A DNA stretch of 64,000 nt from a bacterium (GCA_029945425.1 JAQSDV010000002.1:186001-250000), one strand, 5' to 3'; shown: positions 8,521-17,489, numbered from the stretch's first letter. A program made the numbers and translations. Notes: generated by a model not told the origin, from the sequence alone.

Positions 8521-9699
8521 ATGAAGGCACTTGTCTGGCATCACCGCTATAAAATGCAGTGCGATACTGTTCCCGATCCTAAAATTCTTGCACCCAATGA
8601 CATGATCGTCAAGGTCACCTCGACAGCCATCTGCGGGTCGGACCTGCATATTTATGACGGGTATGCGCCGGAGATGGAGAGCGGGGATATTCTTGGCCAT
8701 GAATTTATGGGCGAGGTGGTCGAACTGGGCAACGGCGTGAAGAAACATAAAATTGGCGACCGTGTCGTGGTGCCTTTCGTGATCGCCTGCGGCCATTGTT
8801 TTTATTGCGAGCGGCAGCAGATGTCCTGCTGCGAAAACACCAACCCCGATGCGCCGAAACAGGCGAAGCTGATGGGGCATGCGACTGCCGGCCTTTACGG
8901 TTATACCCATTTGCTGGGCGGATATTCGGGCGGGCAGGCGGAATATGTGCGCGTGGTGGAGGCGGATTTCGGCCCGACCAAAATTCCCGAGGGAATCCCC
9001 GATGAAAGCGCGCTGTTCCTGTCCGACATTTTCCCGACGGGCTGGATGGCGGCGAAAAATTGCGACATCAAGCCGGGCGATACCGTGGCGATCTGGGGCT
9101 GCGGCCCCGTCGGCCAGATGTGCATACAGTCGGCATGGCTGCAGGGTGCGGGTCAGGTAATTGCGTTCGACCATATTCCGGAGCGCCTCGCGCTCGCCAA
9201 AAACGTCGGCAAGGCGCAGGTGTTTAACTTCCTTGAATGCGATGTATACGAAGAACTCAACAAGCTGACGAAAAACCGCGGCCCCGATGCCGTGATCGAC
9301 GCGGTGGGCGCGGAGGCGCATGGCATGGGCAGCGCGGATGCGATGGTCGATGCGGTGAAAACCGCAACCGGCCTCGGCACCGACCGCCCGCATGTCTGGC
9401 GCGAAATCGTCAAATGCGTGCGCCCCGGCGGCATGGTGTCGGTGCCCGGCGTCTATTTCGGCTATGGCGATAAAATTCCAATCGGCACGATCGTGGGCAA
9501 GGGGCTCACCATCCGTTCCGGCCAGACGCATGTGCAGAAATACATGGACGAATTGCTGGGAATGATCGTTGCGGGCCGCATCGATCCGTCATTTATCATC
9601 ACGCATCGCGGCACGCTGGAGCAGGGGCCGGAATTCTATGACACGTTCAAGGACAAAAAAGACGGCTGCATCAAGGTTGTGATGCATCCGCACGGATAA
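8521..9699 (+). CDS. Zinc-dependent alcohol dehydrogenase (formaldehyde dehydrogenase-like MDR)
   Basis: Medium-chain dehydrogenase of 392 residues, oxidising an alcohol or aldehyde adduct with NAD(P). Catalytic zinc ligands are Cys38 (AICGSDLH) and His60-Glu61 ([10 protein letters not shown]); the structural zinc site is C90-x2-C93-x2-C96-x7-C104. The Rossmann motif is WGCGPVGQM. Long insertions around residues 110-145 and 255-290 match glutathione-independent formaldehyde dehydrogenase-like proteins often annotated as 'threonine dehydrogenase-like'. The substrate is not certain. A short-chain dehydrogenase follows after 22 bases, so the two are probably cotranscribed. Confidence 0.88.
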   Translation: MKALVWHHRYKMQCDTVPDPKILAPNDMIVKVTSTAICGSDLHIYDGYAPEMESGDILGHEFMGEVVELGNGVKKHKIGDRVVVPFVIACGHCFYCERQQMSCCENTNPDAPKQAKLMGHATAGLYGYTHLLGGYSGGQAEYVRVVEADFGPTKIPEGIPDESALFLSDIFPTGWMAAKNCDIKPGDTVAIWGCGPVGQMCIQSAWLQGAGQVIAFDHIPERLALAKNVGKAQVFNFLECDVYEELNKLTKNRGPDAVIDAVGAEAHGMGSADAMVDAVKTATGLGTDRPHVWREIVKCVRPGGMVSVPGVYFGYGDKIPIGTIVGKGLTIRSGQTHVQKYMDELLGMIVAGRIDPSFIITHRGTLEQGPEFYDTFKDKKDGCIKVVMHPHG

Positions 9700-9721
9700 T
9701 CAATAAAAGGAGAGATGAAGC

Positions 9722-10510
9722 ATGACAAACAAACAATTCGCGGTTATCACCGGCGCGTCATCCGGTATCGGACTGGAACTCGCCCGCAATTTCGTCAAGG
9801 ACGGCTTTGACGTCCTGATCGCGGCAGAGGATATGGGGATTTTCGCAGCGGCGGACAAGCTGAAAGCAAATGCCACGGTCATTCCGATCCAAGTCGATCT
9901 GGCGGCGGAAGGTGGCGTGGATAAATTGTGGGAGTTTATCCTCAAGGAAGGCCGTCCAGTTGATGCAATTGCCATCAATGCCGGCGTCGGCGTCGGCGGC
10001 CGCTTTGTGGAGAACGACCTGGCGCGTGAACTCAACATGATCGCGCTGAACGTCACATCCTCGACCGTGCTTGCCAAATACGCGGCACGGCACATGCGGG
10101 CGGTGGGCAAGGGACGCATCCTGATCACTGCGTCGGTTGCGTCGGTCATGCCGACGCCCTATCAGGCGGTTTATGGCGCAACCAAAGCCTATCTGCTCTC
10201 GCTGTCCGAAGGCATCCGGAATGAATTGAAGGAGACTGGCGTTACCGTCACCGCGCTGATGCCCGGCGCCACGGAAACCAATTTTTTCCACCGCGCAGGC
10301 CTCGATGACACCAAGGTCGGCCAGTCGAAAAAAGACGATCCTGCGCAAGTGGCGAAGGACGGCTATGACGCAATGATGGACGGCAAAGACCACGTCGTCG
10401 CACATTCCGCCAAAACCCGCTTCATGGAATGGGCGCTCGAATTCCTGCCCGAAACCGTGAAGGCCGAGATGCATGCCAAGCAGGCAGAGCCGGGCTCGGC
10501 GAAGCACTAA
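9722..10510 (+). CDS. Short-chain dehydrogenase/reductase
   Basis: Classical SDR of 262 residues. The cofactor motif is TGASSGIGLE at residues 9-18, the NAG-equivalent is INAGVGVGG, and the catalytic triad comes from the Ser in ASVASVMPT with Tyr and Lys in YGATKAYL. After the first beta strand it has AAEDMG, with no obvious Arg for NADP, so cofactor preference is unclear. AAAGGAG precedes the ATG, 22 bases after the zinc dehydrogenase. A clear hairpin terminator follows, so the two dehydrogenases form one unit. Substrate unknown. Confidence 0.88.
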   Translation: MTNKQFAVITGASSGIGLELARNFVKDGFDVLIAAEDMGIFAAADKLKANATVIPIQVDLAAEGGVDKLWEFILKEGRPVDAIAINAGVGVGGRFVENDLARELNMIALNVTSSTVLAKYAARHMRAVGKGRILITASVASVMPTPYQAVYGATKAYLLSLSEGIRNELKETGVTVTALMPGATETNFFHRAGLDDTKVGQSKKDDPAQVAKDGYDAMMDGKDHVVAHSAKTRFMEWALEFLPETVKAEMHAKQAEPGSAKH

Positions 10511-10523
10511 TCCTTGCTGATGT

Positions 10524-10560
10524 AAAAAACCTCTACCGTGAATATCGCGGTAGAGGTTTA
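10524..10560 (+). terminator. Rho-independent terminator of the dehydrogenase pair
   Basis: AACCTCTACCG pairs perfectly with CGGTAGAGGTT across a nine-base loop, with an A-run before it and TTTATAA after. It may work in both directions, since a minus-strand gene ends at 10603. Confidence 0.85.
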
Positions 10561-10602
10561 TAAACTGTGTCCCGATATTTATCAGGTTGAGCTTTAAGAA
10601 AA

Positions 10603-11085
10603 TTAGTGCTTGGTAAAAGCGATTGCGAAACAAATGATAGGGCCAACAAAGCCCAGCAGTGGAATCAGGTTCGCGGCGTCACCTTGAATCTTGCCTTGAA
10701 TGTAAAGCTCGATCGAAATTTTCTTGAGAAGAAGCATTGAAAACACATATGCAAAACCGATCAAAAGAACCTGCAAGCATGTTGCGAGATCAAACCTGAC
10801 GTCAAGGATCATGGCCCAAAATGCAAACAGGAGGCCTGCGATCCACGTCATTAGTTTTATAGATGCGCGACTGGATGTGCAGAAATAGATAATCAAAGCG
10901 GGAATAAAATGCACACTGTATACAATCAGAAGCATTGCAATTAGGGGTTCCCGAGAGAAGAATCCTGCACTTATCACCACGGCCAAGAGGCCAATAAGAA
11001 TGTAACGTACCGCCCGCGTCGCTACGCCCTTTGGAGGTGTTATATAAGCTTGTGATATCGCGTCACGATCTTTGCCGGCGTTCAT
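10603..11085 (-). CDS. Small multi-spanning membrane protein, unknown
   Basis: A 160-residue hydrophobic protein with five likely membrane segments (YILIGLLAVVISAGF, LIAMLLIVYSVHFIPALIIYF, LMTWIAGLLFAFWAMIL, CLQVLLIGFAYVFSML, LIPLLGFVGPIICFAIAF). No family is recognised. The ATG begins one base after the trxB stop codon on the same strand, so it is probably the last gene of the ELM1-trxB unit. Base composition is more AT-rich than trxB, which may mark recent acquisition or relaxed selection. Confidence 0.6.
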   Translation of the reverse strand: MNAGKDRDAISQAYITPPKGVATRAVRYILIGLLAVVISAGFFSREPLIAMLLIVYSVHFIPALIIYFCTSSRASIKLMTWIAGLLFAFWAMILDVRFDLATCLQVLLIGFAYVFSMLLLKKISIELYIQGKIQGDAANLIPLLGFVGPIICFAIAFTKH

Positions 11086-11086
11086 G

Positions 11087-12082
11087 TTACGGCTTCGGCG
11101 TATTCCCGTTGGCCGTTTTCTTTTGCGCGGGGGCGTGCTGGGCTTCCAGATGCGCGAGGTATTTGTCGGCTTCGAGGGCGGCCATGCAGCCCATGCCGGC
11201 TGCGGTGACGGCCTGGCGGAAGACTTTGTCTTTCACGTCGCCGGCAGCAAATACGCCGGGAATGTTGGTCTGGGTGCTGTCGGGTTTCGTCACGATGTAA
11301 CCGTCGGTGTCGATGGTCACTTGGCCTTTGAACAGGTCGGTTGCGGGTTTGTGGCCGATGGCGACGAAGACGCCGTCGGTTTTCAGGTCGGTCACTGCGC
11401 CGGTTTTCACGTTCTTCACCTTCACGCCCGTCACGCCGGTATCACCGGTGACTTCGGAGACTTCGCTGTCCCAGATGACGTTGATTTTCGGGTGGTTGAA
11501 CAGGCGGTCCTGCATGATCTTTTCCGCGCGGAATGAATCGCGGCGGTGGATGACGGTGACCTTGGTCGCGAAATTGGTGAGGAACAGCGCTTCCTCGACC
11601 GCGGAGTTACCGCCGCCGACGACCACGACTTCCTTGTTCTTGTAGAAAAATCCGTCGCAGGTCGCGCAGGCGGAAACGCCCTTGCCCTTGAAGGTTTCTT
11701 CGGACGGGATGCCCAGCCATTTCGCTTGCGCGCCCGTTGCGATGATGACGGCATCGGCCAGGTAAACGTCGCCGCTGTCGCCGATTGCTTTTTTGGGGTT
11801 CGAATTCAGGTCGATGCTGACGATGGTGTCGGTGATCATCTCCGTACCAACATGTTCGGCCTGCAACTTCATCTGGTCCATCAGCCACGGGCCGTTGATG
11901 GGCGCTGCGAAACCGGGATAGTTTTCGACGTCGGAAGTCACGGTCATCTGGCCGCCCGGCTGCATGCCGGCGACGAGGAGGGGCTTCAGGTTCGCGCGCG
12001 CGGTGTAGATCGCGGCGGTGTAACCGGCGGGGCCGGACCCGATGATGAGGATCTTGCTGTTATGCGTTTTCGGGGCGGACAT
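11087..12082 (-). CDS. trxB: Thioredoxin reductase
   Basis: FAD- and NADPH-dependent reductase of thioredoxin, cytoplasmic, 331 residues. The FAD motif GSGPAGYTAAIY is at 16-27, the redox disulfide Cys139-Cys142 lies in SACATCDGFFYK, the NADPH motif GGGNSAVEEA follows, and the C-terminal FAD motif is GVFAAGDV...RQAVTAAGMGCMAAL. GGAAAG lies before the ATG. The start overlaps the end of the ELM1-family gene by 23 bases, so translation is likely coupled. The C-terminal tail AQHAPAQKKTANGNTPKP is a small Lys/Pro-rich extension. Confidence 0.95.
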   Translation of the reverse strand: MSAPKTHNSKILIIGSGPAGYTAAIYTARANLKPLLVAGMQPGGQMTVTSDVENYPGFAAPINGPWLMDQMKLQAEHVGTEMITDTIVSIDLNSNPKKAIGDSGDVYLADAVIIATGAQAKWLGIPSEETFKGKGVSACATCDGFFYKNKEVVVVGGGNSAVEEALFLTNFATKVTVIHRRDSFRAEKIMQDRLFNHPKINVIWDSEVSEVTGDTGVTGVKVKNVKTGAVTDLKTDGVFVAIGHKPATDLFKGQVTIDTDGYIVTKPDSTQTNIPGVFAAGDVKDKVFRQAVTAAGMGCMAALEADKYLAHLEAQHAPAQKKTANGNTPKP

Positions 12083-13061
12083 CGGTCTTTCCTTTCATGC
12101 GGAGCCGGATTTCTTCGGCGACGCGTTGCGTATCATCGGGCGGCGTGTAGGACCATTTTTCCAGCAGCCCCGTGAACGGTCGAGTATACCCCTGTTCTTG
12201 CAGGATTTTATGGAACATGTCAAGGCGCTTAGCGCCCCCTTCCAAAGCCGCGATATAGACGGGTTTTCCGGTCGATAGCGCCTCCGATGTCATGGAAACG
12301 CTGTCCTCCGTAACGATGATATAGTCTGCGAGCGCCAGAAACCCAAAATAGGGGTTGTCGCCGATGCCGTCCCAGAAATGGATGGCGGGGCCCTGCAGGG
12401 TATCACGCAGCAGCTTGGCGTTTTCCTCGCCCGTGCGGCGGGAGGCGGTGACGAGCAGACCGATATTGGGGCTTTCGGCAAGGTGCAGCAGCTGGACGGC
12501 GAGCAGCTTGGCGTTTTCAGGCGTCATTGTATGCGCCTTGCTGGTGCCGCCGATCAGCACCGCGACGCGCGGATGCGGGATATTGGAATAATGCTGCTGG
12601 TATTTTTCCCTGGCGGCGGCGAGCTTGGCTGCGGTGACGCGGTGCAATCCTGCCTTGGTCACCAGTACATTCGGCCCCCGCGTGGGATCGTGCTGCGGCA
12701 CGACGACGAGGTCGAAATTTTTGGGGTCGATGCGCGGGTCCTGCAGCTGGACGACGAAGGTTTTGCCCTTGCTTTCGCGGCGGATATGCGCGGCGATGCC
12801 GATGCTTTTGCGGCCGCTGGCGATGACCAGATCGGGGTAGGGCGGGGCGATGGGGTCGCTGTCGGGGGCGAGCGCCTTGTCATGGCCGCAGGCGAGCCAC
12901 GGGCTGAGTTGTTTCCACGGGAAGCGGAGCTTGATCCGTTTGACGAGGGGGGTAATGCCCATGGCTTCCGCCACGCCAATGCACTGGTTTTCGGTGCCGG
13001 CGATGCCCTCGGTAATGATCCAGCAGGTGATGGCCCGCTTGTCTGCCCCTTTTTCTGGCAT
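12060..13061 (-). CDS. ELM1-family (DUF1022) protein
   Basis: A 333-residue protein of the family named after plant mitochondrial fission factor ELM1 (COG3660), common in Alphaproteobacteria. Typical blocks are WIITEGIAGTENQCIGVAEA, PDLVIASGRKS, VVQLQDPR, FDLVVVPQHD, VAVLIGGTSK and YIIVTEDSVSMTSEALSTGKPVYI. The two-half layout with a GG(T/P)SK and an ED-S-x-S site resembles GT-B glycosyltransferases, but the bacterial function is not established. AAAGGGAAG precedes the ATG. It overlaps trxB downstream by 23 bases. Confidence 0.85.
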   Translation of the reverse strand: MPEKGADKRAITCWIITEGIAGTENQCIGVAEAMGITPLVKRIKLRFPWKQLSPWLACGHDKALAPDSDPIAPPYPDLVIASGRKSIGIAAHIRRESKGKTFVVQLQDPRIDPKNFDLVVVPQHDPTRGPNVLVTKAGLHRVTAAKLAAAREKYQQHYSNIPHPRVAVLIGGTSKAHTMTPENAKLLAVQLLHLAESPNIGLLVTASRRTGEENAKLLRDTLQGPAIHFWDGIGDNPYFGFLALADYIIVTEDSVSMTSEALSTGKPVYIAALEGGAKRLDMFHKILQEQGYTRPFTGLLEKWSYTPPDDTQRVAEEIRLRMKGKTDVRPENA

Positions 13062-13248
13062 ATTGCTTCCCTTTCAGAATCACAATATAAGCCTCTTTTG
13101 CTGCACTGCACACCCCTTTCTGTGATTATAGAAAATGTAAGATTCAGAAAGGCTTGCGGTGGAATTATTTCTCTTGTAACCAATATCTGATAATATTATT
13201 ACATTGTAGGGATTGATTCTGTCCTAACCTCCATTTCCGAGTAACAAA

Positions 13249-13725
13249 ATGCCCAAAGTCAAACTAGACCGTATCGACCGCAAAATCCTCAACGACCTGC
13301 AAGAACAGGGCCGCATGACGAACGTGGAACTGGCGCAGCGCGCCGGCATTTCCGCGCCCCCCTGCCTGCGCCGTGTGCGCGCGCTGGAGGAAGCGGGCGT
13401 GATCAAGGGCTATCACGCCGATATCGACGCCAGCACGCTGGGCTTTGGCGTCACCGTTTTCGCGCAAGTGGGCCTTTCCAGCCAGTCGGAAACCGACCTC
13501 AAGAAATTCGAAGACCTCGTGCGCAGCTGGCCGCTGGTGCGCGAATGCTACCTCGTGTCCGGTGAAGCCGACTTCATCATGAAAATCGTGGCTGAAGACT
13601 GGGACAGCTACCAGAAATTCCTGACCACGCACCTGACGACAGCGCCGAATGTGAGCCATATCAAATCGGCACTCGGCATCCGCGTCGCCAAGCACAAGCC
13701 CGGCGTGCCCGTCGATATCGAATAA
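13249..13725 (+). CDS. Lrp/AsnC-family transcriptional regulator
   Basis: A 158-residue regulator. The N-terminal helix-turn-helix (residues 5-55) reads LDRIDRKILNDLQEQGRMT, then VELAQRAGISAPPCLRRVRAL; the C-terminal RAM domain (70-150) includes VRECYLVSGEADFIMKIVAED. These are hallmarks of Lrp-type feast/famine regulators that sense amino acids and form octamers. Targets cannot be told from the sequence; the divergent ELM1-trxB unit shares its 187-base upstream region, and autoregulation is usual in the family. There is no good Shine-Dalgarno before the ATG. Confidence 0.93.
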   Translation: MPKVKLDRIDRKILNDLQEQGRMTNVELAQRAGISAPPCLRRVRALEEAGVIKGYHADIDASTLGFGVTVFAQVGLSSQSETDLKKFEDLVRSWPLVRECYLVSGEADFIMKIVAEDWDSYQKFLTTHLTTAPNVSHIKSALGIRVAKHKPGVPVDIE

Positions 13726-13731
13726 TCAGGA

Positions 13732-14469
13732 TTAGTTTTTACGTTTGAAGCTGGCGGTGGCAGGGGCGGTTGCGCCCTTGGGCGTGCCTTTGTGCAATGC
13801 CGCGCTGACGCCTTCGGGCGTATAGAAGCGGCCGTTCAGCTCGGCAGTTTCCTGCGCCTGCATCAGCCGTCCTGTTGCGAAGGTGACGGAATCCGTAATC
13901 GCGGCTGCCAGTTCGTCCGGCGACAAAATCACGAAATCGCGGATTGGCTTCAGCGGGTTCTGGGCGCTTAAGTTGCGGATGGCCTTGTAACCATTTGGCA
14001 TGCTGTCGTTCAATATAATGACGTCGAGGGTGACGCCCGCCATGTCGCGCAGTTTGGAGAATGTGTCCATCGCATCGCCGCTGTCCGACATCCCCATATT
14101 GGTGAAGGCGATCAGGTGCAGCGGGGTTTTGAGCGTGCCGTCGGTGATTTCTTTGACCGTTTGCATCAGCGCGGGATTTATCTGCGCGCGTCCCTTCGGG
14201 ATCATCTTGTGCCAGGTGGAGGGCCGGAACAAATCGACCGCAGCCTTCGCCTTGTCGCCCGACCAGTAGGCGGCGGAAAATTCCGTGTGCGGCATCGCGA
14301 TTTTCAGGTTCATCGCGGTTTCCAGCAGCAGGCCGGGCGGGTCGTTTTCCTTGAACATATAACCTTCGGTCGCCACGTTCGATCCGTCGATCAGGAAATG
14401 CACATGGCCGCCGCTGTATTTTTGCGCGCGGCGCAGGAATTCTTCGGAGAGGGGGGATTGAACCGTCAC
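13732..14469 (-). CDS. vWA-like domain protein, second of a pair
   Basis: A 245-residue protein, no family firmly recognised. The order of motifs suggests a von Willebrand A-type fold: a strand with a MIDAS-like site (VHFLIDGSNVA), then FSAAYWSGD, then PLHLIAFTNMGMSDSGDAMDTF and VTLDVIILNDSMP. The MIDAS D-x-S-x-S is incomplete (DGSNV). It overlaps the upstream paralogue by 4 bases (ATGA) and shares layout with it. The C-terminus PATASFKRKN resembles that of three ankyrin proteins near 30-33 kb. No signal peptide. Function unknown. Confidence 0.55.
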   Translation of the reverse strand: MTVQSPLSEEFLRRAQKYSGGHVHFLIDGSNVATEGYMFKENDPPGLLLETAMNLKIAMPHTEFSAAYWSGDKAKAAVDLFRPSTWHKMIPKGRAQINPALMQTVKEITDGTLKTPLHLIAFTNMGMSDSGDAMDTFSKLRDMAGVTLDVIILNDSMPNGYKAIRNLSAQNPLKPIRDFVILSPDELAAAITDSVTFATGRLMQAQETAELNGRFYTPEGVSAALHKGTPKGATAPATASFKRKN

Positions 14470-15251
14470 GGCTTGCGCTGCTTGGTAAACGTCGCGGTGG
14501 TGGGGCAGGACAGCGGCGTGCAGGTGCCGCGCCCGACGATGCTGCAGACAAGGTCGAGCATGAACTGCTGCGGGTTGTCGGGGGAGATGCGCTTGTTGAT
14601 CGCGTTGCCGATTTCGCGCGGGATGTCGTCCGGTTCGCGCGCGACAAAGAAATTGGGCGCGGGTTTCATCGGGTCGATCTCGTTGCCGCCATCCAGCATC
14701 TTGCTGCTCGCCACGCCCGCCATCTGCTGGAACAATTTCTGGCCTTCCCTCGGCAGCAGGATGAAATCCATCAGCACTTGCGCGTTTTCGCGGCGCAACA
14801 CATCCAGTATCGCATTCATGGAATCCATGTAGGGGCTGCCCAGACCGCCTGCGGAAATCATGATGATGTGCAGCGGGTTGCAGGGATTGGCATGCGGGTA
14901 CTGCTCCGCGACCGCCTTCATCGCGACGGGAATATTCGGTGCGCTCTTGGCGGGAAGCTCGTCCAGGATTTTCGGGTTGTCGAGATCGATGTCGTGCAGG
15001 CCGTAGTCGCCGCCAAAAAACACGGCGCGGGTGCGGGGGTTGATTGTGCGCAGGAACGCCGCGCTGCCGACGGCCTTCGAGAAGGCGACGCCCGACACGC
15101 CAAAGGCATCGACCATCGCCCGCGACTGTTCGATCATGACAAGGATATCGCCACCCTGATAACGGGTGGCGGCCTCATGAAAATGCAGATTTACGTCCGG
15201 CAGGTTCTTCAACGTTAAACCCTTCAATAACTTGGCTTTATCATAATACAT
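14466..15251 (-). CDS. vWA-like domain protein, first of a pair
   Basis: A 261-residue protein resembling its downstream neighbour: ILVMIEQSRAM at the MIDAS position, INPRTRAVFFGGD, PNIPVAMKAVAEQ, then NPLHIIMISAGGLGSP and VLMDFILLPREG. The pattern of strands and helices fits a vWA fold with a degenerate metal site (E-x-S-x-A). The start at 15251 lacks a Shine-Dalgarno. The C-terminus TTATFTKQRKP resembles the ankyrin-protein tails. Two paralogous vWA-like proteins in one operon are common in secretion or complex-assembly systems, but no such system is identified here. Confidence 0.55.
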   Translation of the reverse strand: MYYDKAKLLKGLTLKNLPDVNLHFHEAATRYQGGDILVMIEQSRAMVDAFGVSGVAFSKAVGSAAFLRTINPRTRAVFFGGDYGLHDIDLDNPKILDELPAKSAPNIPVAMKAVAEQYPHANPCNPLHIIMISAGGLGSPYMDSMNAILDVLRRENAQVLMDFILLPREGQKLFQQMAGVASSKMLDGGNEIDPMKPAPNFFVAREPDDIPREIGNAINKRISPDNPQQFMLDLVCSIVGRGTCTPLSCPTTATFTKQRKP

Positions 15252-15304
15252 AAAGCTGAATTTTAGATTAAGCTGCTGGAATGTCTTTGAAATATCTTAT
15301 AACA

Positions 15305-15332
15305 TTGACATAACTTTCGCAATGGGTATTAT
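15305..15332 (+). promoter_or_regulatory. Sigma-70 promoter for the 15362 gene
   Basis: TTGACA (15305-15310), a 16-base spacer and TATTAT (15327-15332), 29 bases before the ATG. It matches the pattern before rpsD and before the 62912 gene. Confidence 0.75.
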
Positions 15333-15361
15333 GATACCGATTTTAAAATGGGCATTCGGGC

Positions 15362-15850
15362 ATGACGCAAAGAAATGAAATAGACGTGGTGGGGCACTGG
15401 ATTGAATCCATGGCCGATCTCGTCGCGCGCCATGCATCGGACGCCGGCACCAACCGCCAGCGCGTGATCAGCTATGACCGCACGACCGTGACCGGCCTTG
15501 GTCGCGCCTTCAAGGCCGCCACGCAGGATGTGCGTTTCATCGGCGACGACGAACGCGCACAGGCCGCGCGGCATGTCTATATAATGGAGGAACCCAAGCG
15601 CTGGGGTCTGTCCGAAGACCGCGCGGTCAAGCTGGCCGAAGCAGGCTATGGCGGCAACGCGTCCGCCGCGCCCGTCTCAATGTTCGCGCCCATGAAGAAA
15701 CTGTTCGAAACCTGCAAACAGCATGGCATCGGCGTGAGTGTGAATACGGAAACACCCGGCCTTGTGACCGTCAGCCTGACGCCGCCGCCAAAACCCGCGC
15801 CGGTCCTGAAACCCAAGCCGCCCCGCCCGAAATTCGTTCGCGGCATCTGA
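15362..15850 (+). CDS. Hypothetical protein with proline/lysine-rich tail
   Basis: A 162-residue protein of no recognised family. The front (1-125) looks globular and mixed helical, with YDRTTVTGLGRAFKAA and LSEDRAVKLAEAGYGG. The back is a low-complexity tail rich in Pro and Lys (PPPKPAPVLKPKPPRPKF). A strong promoter lies just upstream, and the TSS would be very near the ATG, leaving a short leader. It is divergent from the vWA-like pair, separated by 110 bases. Cytoplasmic by lack of a signal. Confidence 0.65.
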   Translation: MTQRNEIDVVGHWIESMADLVARHASDAGTNRQRVISYDRTTVTGLGRAFKAATQDVRFIGDDERAQAARHVYIMEEPKRWGLSEDRAVKLAEAGYGGNASAAPVSMFAPMKKLFETCKQHGIGVSVNTETPGLVTVSLTPPPKPAPVLKPKPPRPKFVRGI

Positions 15851-15957
15851 TCTGCCTGTTATCGCTGGCTTAATTATGGGGGTTGACGTACTGCCCATAA
15901 CTCCCTATCCATAACCTCAATTGGGACTAAGGGATAAAATTTTTTTGGAGATTAGTA

Positions 15958-16416
15958 ATGGATAACGAGAACGAAAAACTGAAAAAAGGCATCTTCAAAG
16001 GCCTTAAAGTCGTCGGCAGAGCGCTTCTGATTGGCGCGGTGATTGCTGTCGGCGGCGCGGTCGCGGGCGGCTTTATCGCTTCGGCTGCCGGCCTCGGTGG
16101 CCTCGGCATTGCAGGCGGTGTATTCCTCGGCCTCGTGGGCGGCACCTTCGGCGGTATCGCTGCCGGTTCCGCTTATGCTCTGAGCAAAGCGGCACCCGCC
16201 GTTAAAGCTGTCGGTGAATTCATCGACGAAACCAACAAGGAACTGGTCGCACAAGGCCAGAAGCCCATCGTGATCGAGGGCCTGACGAAGAACTTCGACA
16301 CCGTTGCAACGGCTGAAAAAGCCGCAACGGCTGAAAAGCCTGCTGTGGTTGTGGAAGCTCTGGTAACCGCTCCCGCTGCTGTTGCTCCCGCCGCGCCCAA
16401 AGCGCCCGCGCAGTAA
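15958..16416 (+). CDS. Small glycine-zipper membrane protein
   Basis: A 152-residue protein. Residues 20-80 form two glycine-rich hydrophobic segments (LLIGAVIAVGGAVAGGFIAS and GIAGGVFLGLVGGTFGGIAAG), like glycine-zipper proteins that pack or oligomerise in membranes. A charged N-terminus (MDNENEKLKKGIFKGLK) and an Ala/Pro-rich tail (EKAATAEKPAVV..., APAAVAPAAPKAPAQ) flank them. TTTGGAG precedes the ATG. A possible -35 TTGACG lies at 15883, but the -10 is unclear. A strong terminator follows. Function unknown. Confidence 0.65.
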   Translation: MDNENEKLKKGIFKGLKVVGRALLIGAVIAVGGAVAGGFIASAAGLGGLGIAGGVFLGLVGGTFGGIAAGSAYALSKAAPAVKAVGEFIDETNKELVAQGQKPIVIEGLTKNFDTVATAEKAATAEKPAVVVEALVTAPAAVAPAAPKAPAQ

Positions 16417-16430
16417 CATCGCGACAAAAC

Positions 16431-16467
16431 AAAAAAGCCGCCGTAGCGATACGGCGGCTTTTTTTGT
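16431..16467. terminator. Bidirectional Rho-independent terminator
   Basis: AAAAAAGCCGCCGTA and TACGGCGGCTTTTTTT form a perfect stem with A- and T-runs on both sides, between the convergent genes ending at 16416 and 16481. Confidence 0.92.
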
Positions 16468-16480
16468 TGAACGGAAAAAC

Positions 16481-16840
16481 TTACGCCTTCACCAGCGTCT
16501 TGAACCCGCCATAGGACATCCTGTTGCAATCGAAGGGCATGTTGTCCATGTCCATATCTTCCATCAGGCGCTTGTCGCTCATGACTTTCTTGTTCACGGC
16601 GTTGCGGTGCGCCTTGGATTTATAGACGATCCACGAGAACACGACGGTGTCGGTCTTCTTCGCGCCCGCTAGCTTGGGGAAGGGGATGCCCATTTTCGTC
16701 TTCATGTCGTCGCCGGTCGTTTCGTAATATTCAAGCGCGCCATGCTCCATCCATATCTTGGACGCTTTCTTGGCCAGCTTGGCATACTCCTTCAATTTCT
16801 TGGTGGGCACGAGCAGGACGAAACCATCGACGTAGGACAT
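16481..16840 (-). CDS. DUF1428 family protein (YbaA-like)
   Basis: A 119-residue cytoplasmic protein matching the DUF1428 family: SYVDGFVLLVPTKKLKEY at the start, HGALEYYETTGDD in the middle, VVFSWIVYKSKAHRNAVNKKVM, and MPFDCNRMSYGGFKTLV at the end. The fold is a ferredoxin-like alpha-beta barrel dimer; the function is not known. AAGGAG lies seven bases before the ATG. It sits between two terminators, so it is probably a single-gene unit. Confidence 0.88.
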   Translation of the reverse strand: MSYVDGFVLLVPTKKLKEYAKLAKKASKIWMEHGALEYYETTGDDMKTKMGIPFPKLAGAKKTDTVVFSWIVYKSKAHRNAVNKKVMSDKRLMEDMDMDNMPFDCNRMSYGGFKTLVKA

Positions 16841-16860
16841 AGTGATCTCCTTAAATGAAA

Positions 16861-16898
16861 AAACCGTGATGAAATCCTATCGGAAATCATCACGGTTT
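16861..16898 (-). terminator. Hairpin terminator after greA
   Basis: AAACCGTGATGA and its reverse complement TCATCACGGTTT are separated by 14 bases; on the minus strand the stem ends in a TTT run. It would end greA transcription before the DUF1428 gene. Confidence 0.75.
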
Positions 16899-16933
16899 AA
16901 AATCAAAACGAAAATGCCATAAACCTTGGCGGT

Positions 16934-17410
16934 TTATTTGTATTTCACTTCCAGCAGCTCATAAGCCCTGCGGCCCTTCGGCGTTGTGACTTCGACGCTG
17001 TCGCCCTGCGTTTTGCCGATGAGGGCGCGGGGGAGCGGGGCGGTCAGGGCCAGCATGCCTTTTTCGATGTCGGCTTCGTATTCGCCGACGATCTGGAAGC
17101 TTTGTTCGTGGTCGGTTTCTTCGTCGACAACCTTTACAAACGCGCCGAATTTAACGACGGTGCCGGACATTTTGGAGGTGTCGATGACTTCGGCGCGCGA
17201 CATTTTATCTTCAAGGTCGAGCAGGCGGCCTTCGATGAAGCTCTGCTTTTCGCGGGCGGCGTGGTATTCGGCGTTTTCCGACAGGTCGCCATGCGAGCGC
17301 GCTTCGGCGATCTGCTCGATGATGGACGGGCGCTCGACCGATTTCAGTTGGCGGATTTCATCTTCCAGGCGCTGGTAGCCGGCGGCGGTCATGGGGACTT
17401 TTTGAATCAT
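16934..17410 (-). CDS. greA: Transcription elongation factor GreA
   Basis: Rescues backtracked RNA polymerase by stimulating transcript cleavage. The start [16 protein letters not shown], with GAGGA upstream, gives 158 residues, the length of E. coli GreA. The N-terminal coiled coil carries the tip acidic site (residues 35-60: [22 protein letters not shown], split around the [11 protein letters not shown] signature), and the C-terminal FKBP-like domain includes [19 protein letters not shown]. It lies 79 bases after carB on the same strand, so it may be read from the car operon, though its own promoter is possible. Confidence 0.96.
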   Translation of the reverse strand: MIQKVPMTAAGYQRLEDEIRQLKSVERPSIIEQIAEARSHGDLSENAEYHAAREKQSFIEGRLLDLEDKMSRAEVIDTSKMSGTVVKFGAFVKVVDEETDHEQSFQIVGEYEADIEKGMLALTAPLPRALIGKTQGDSVEVTTPKGRRAYELLEVKYK

Positions 17411-17489
17411 AACATTCCTCGTTTCAACACAAATAAAGATGCCGTTATGCGCCTTGCGGTGCATCGGCATCTTTTGCGGGTGGTTTTAA

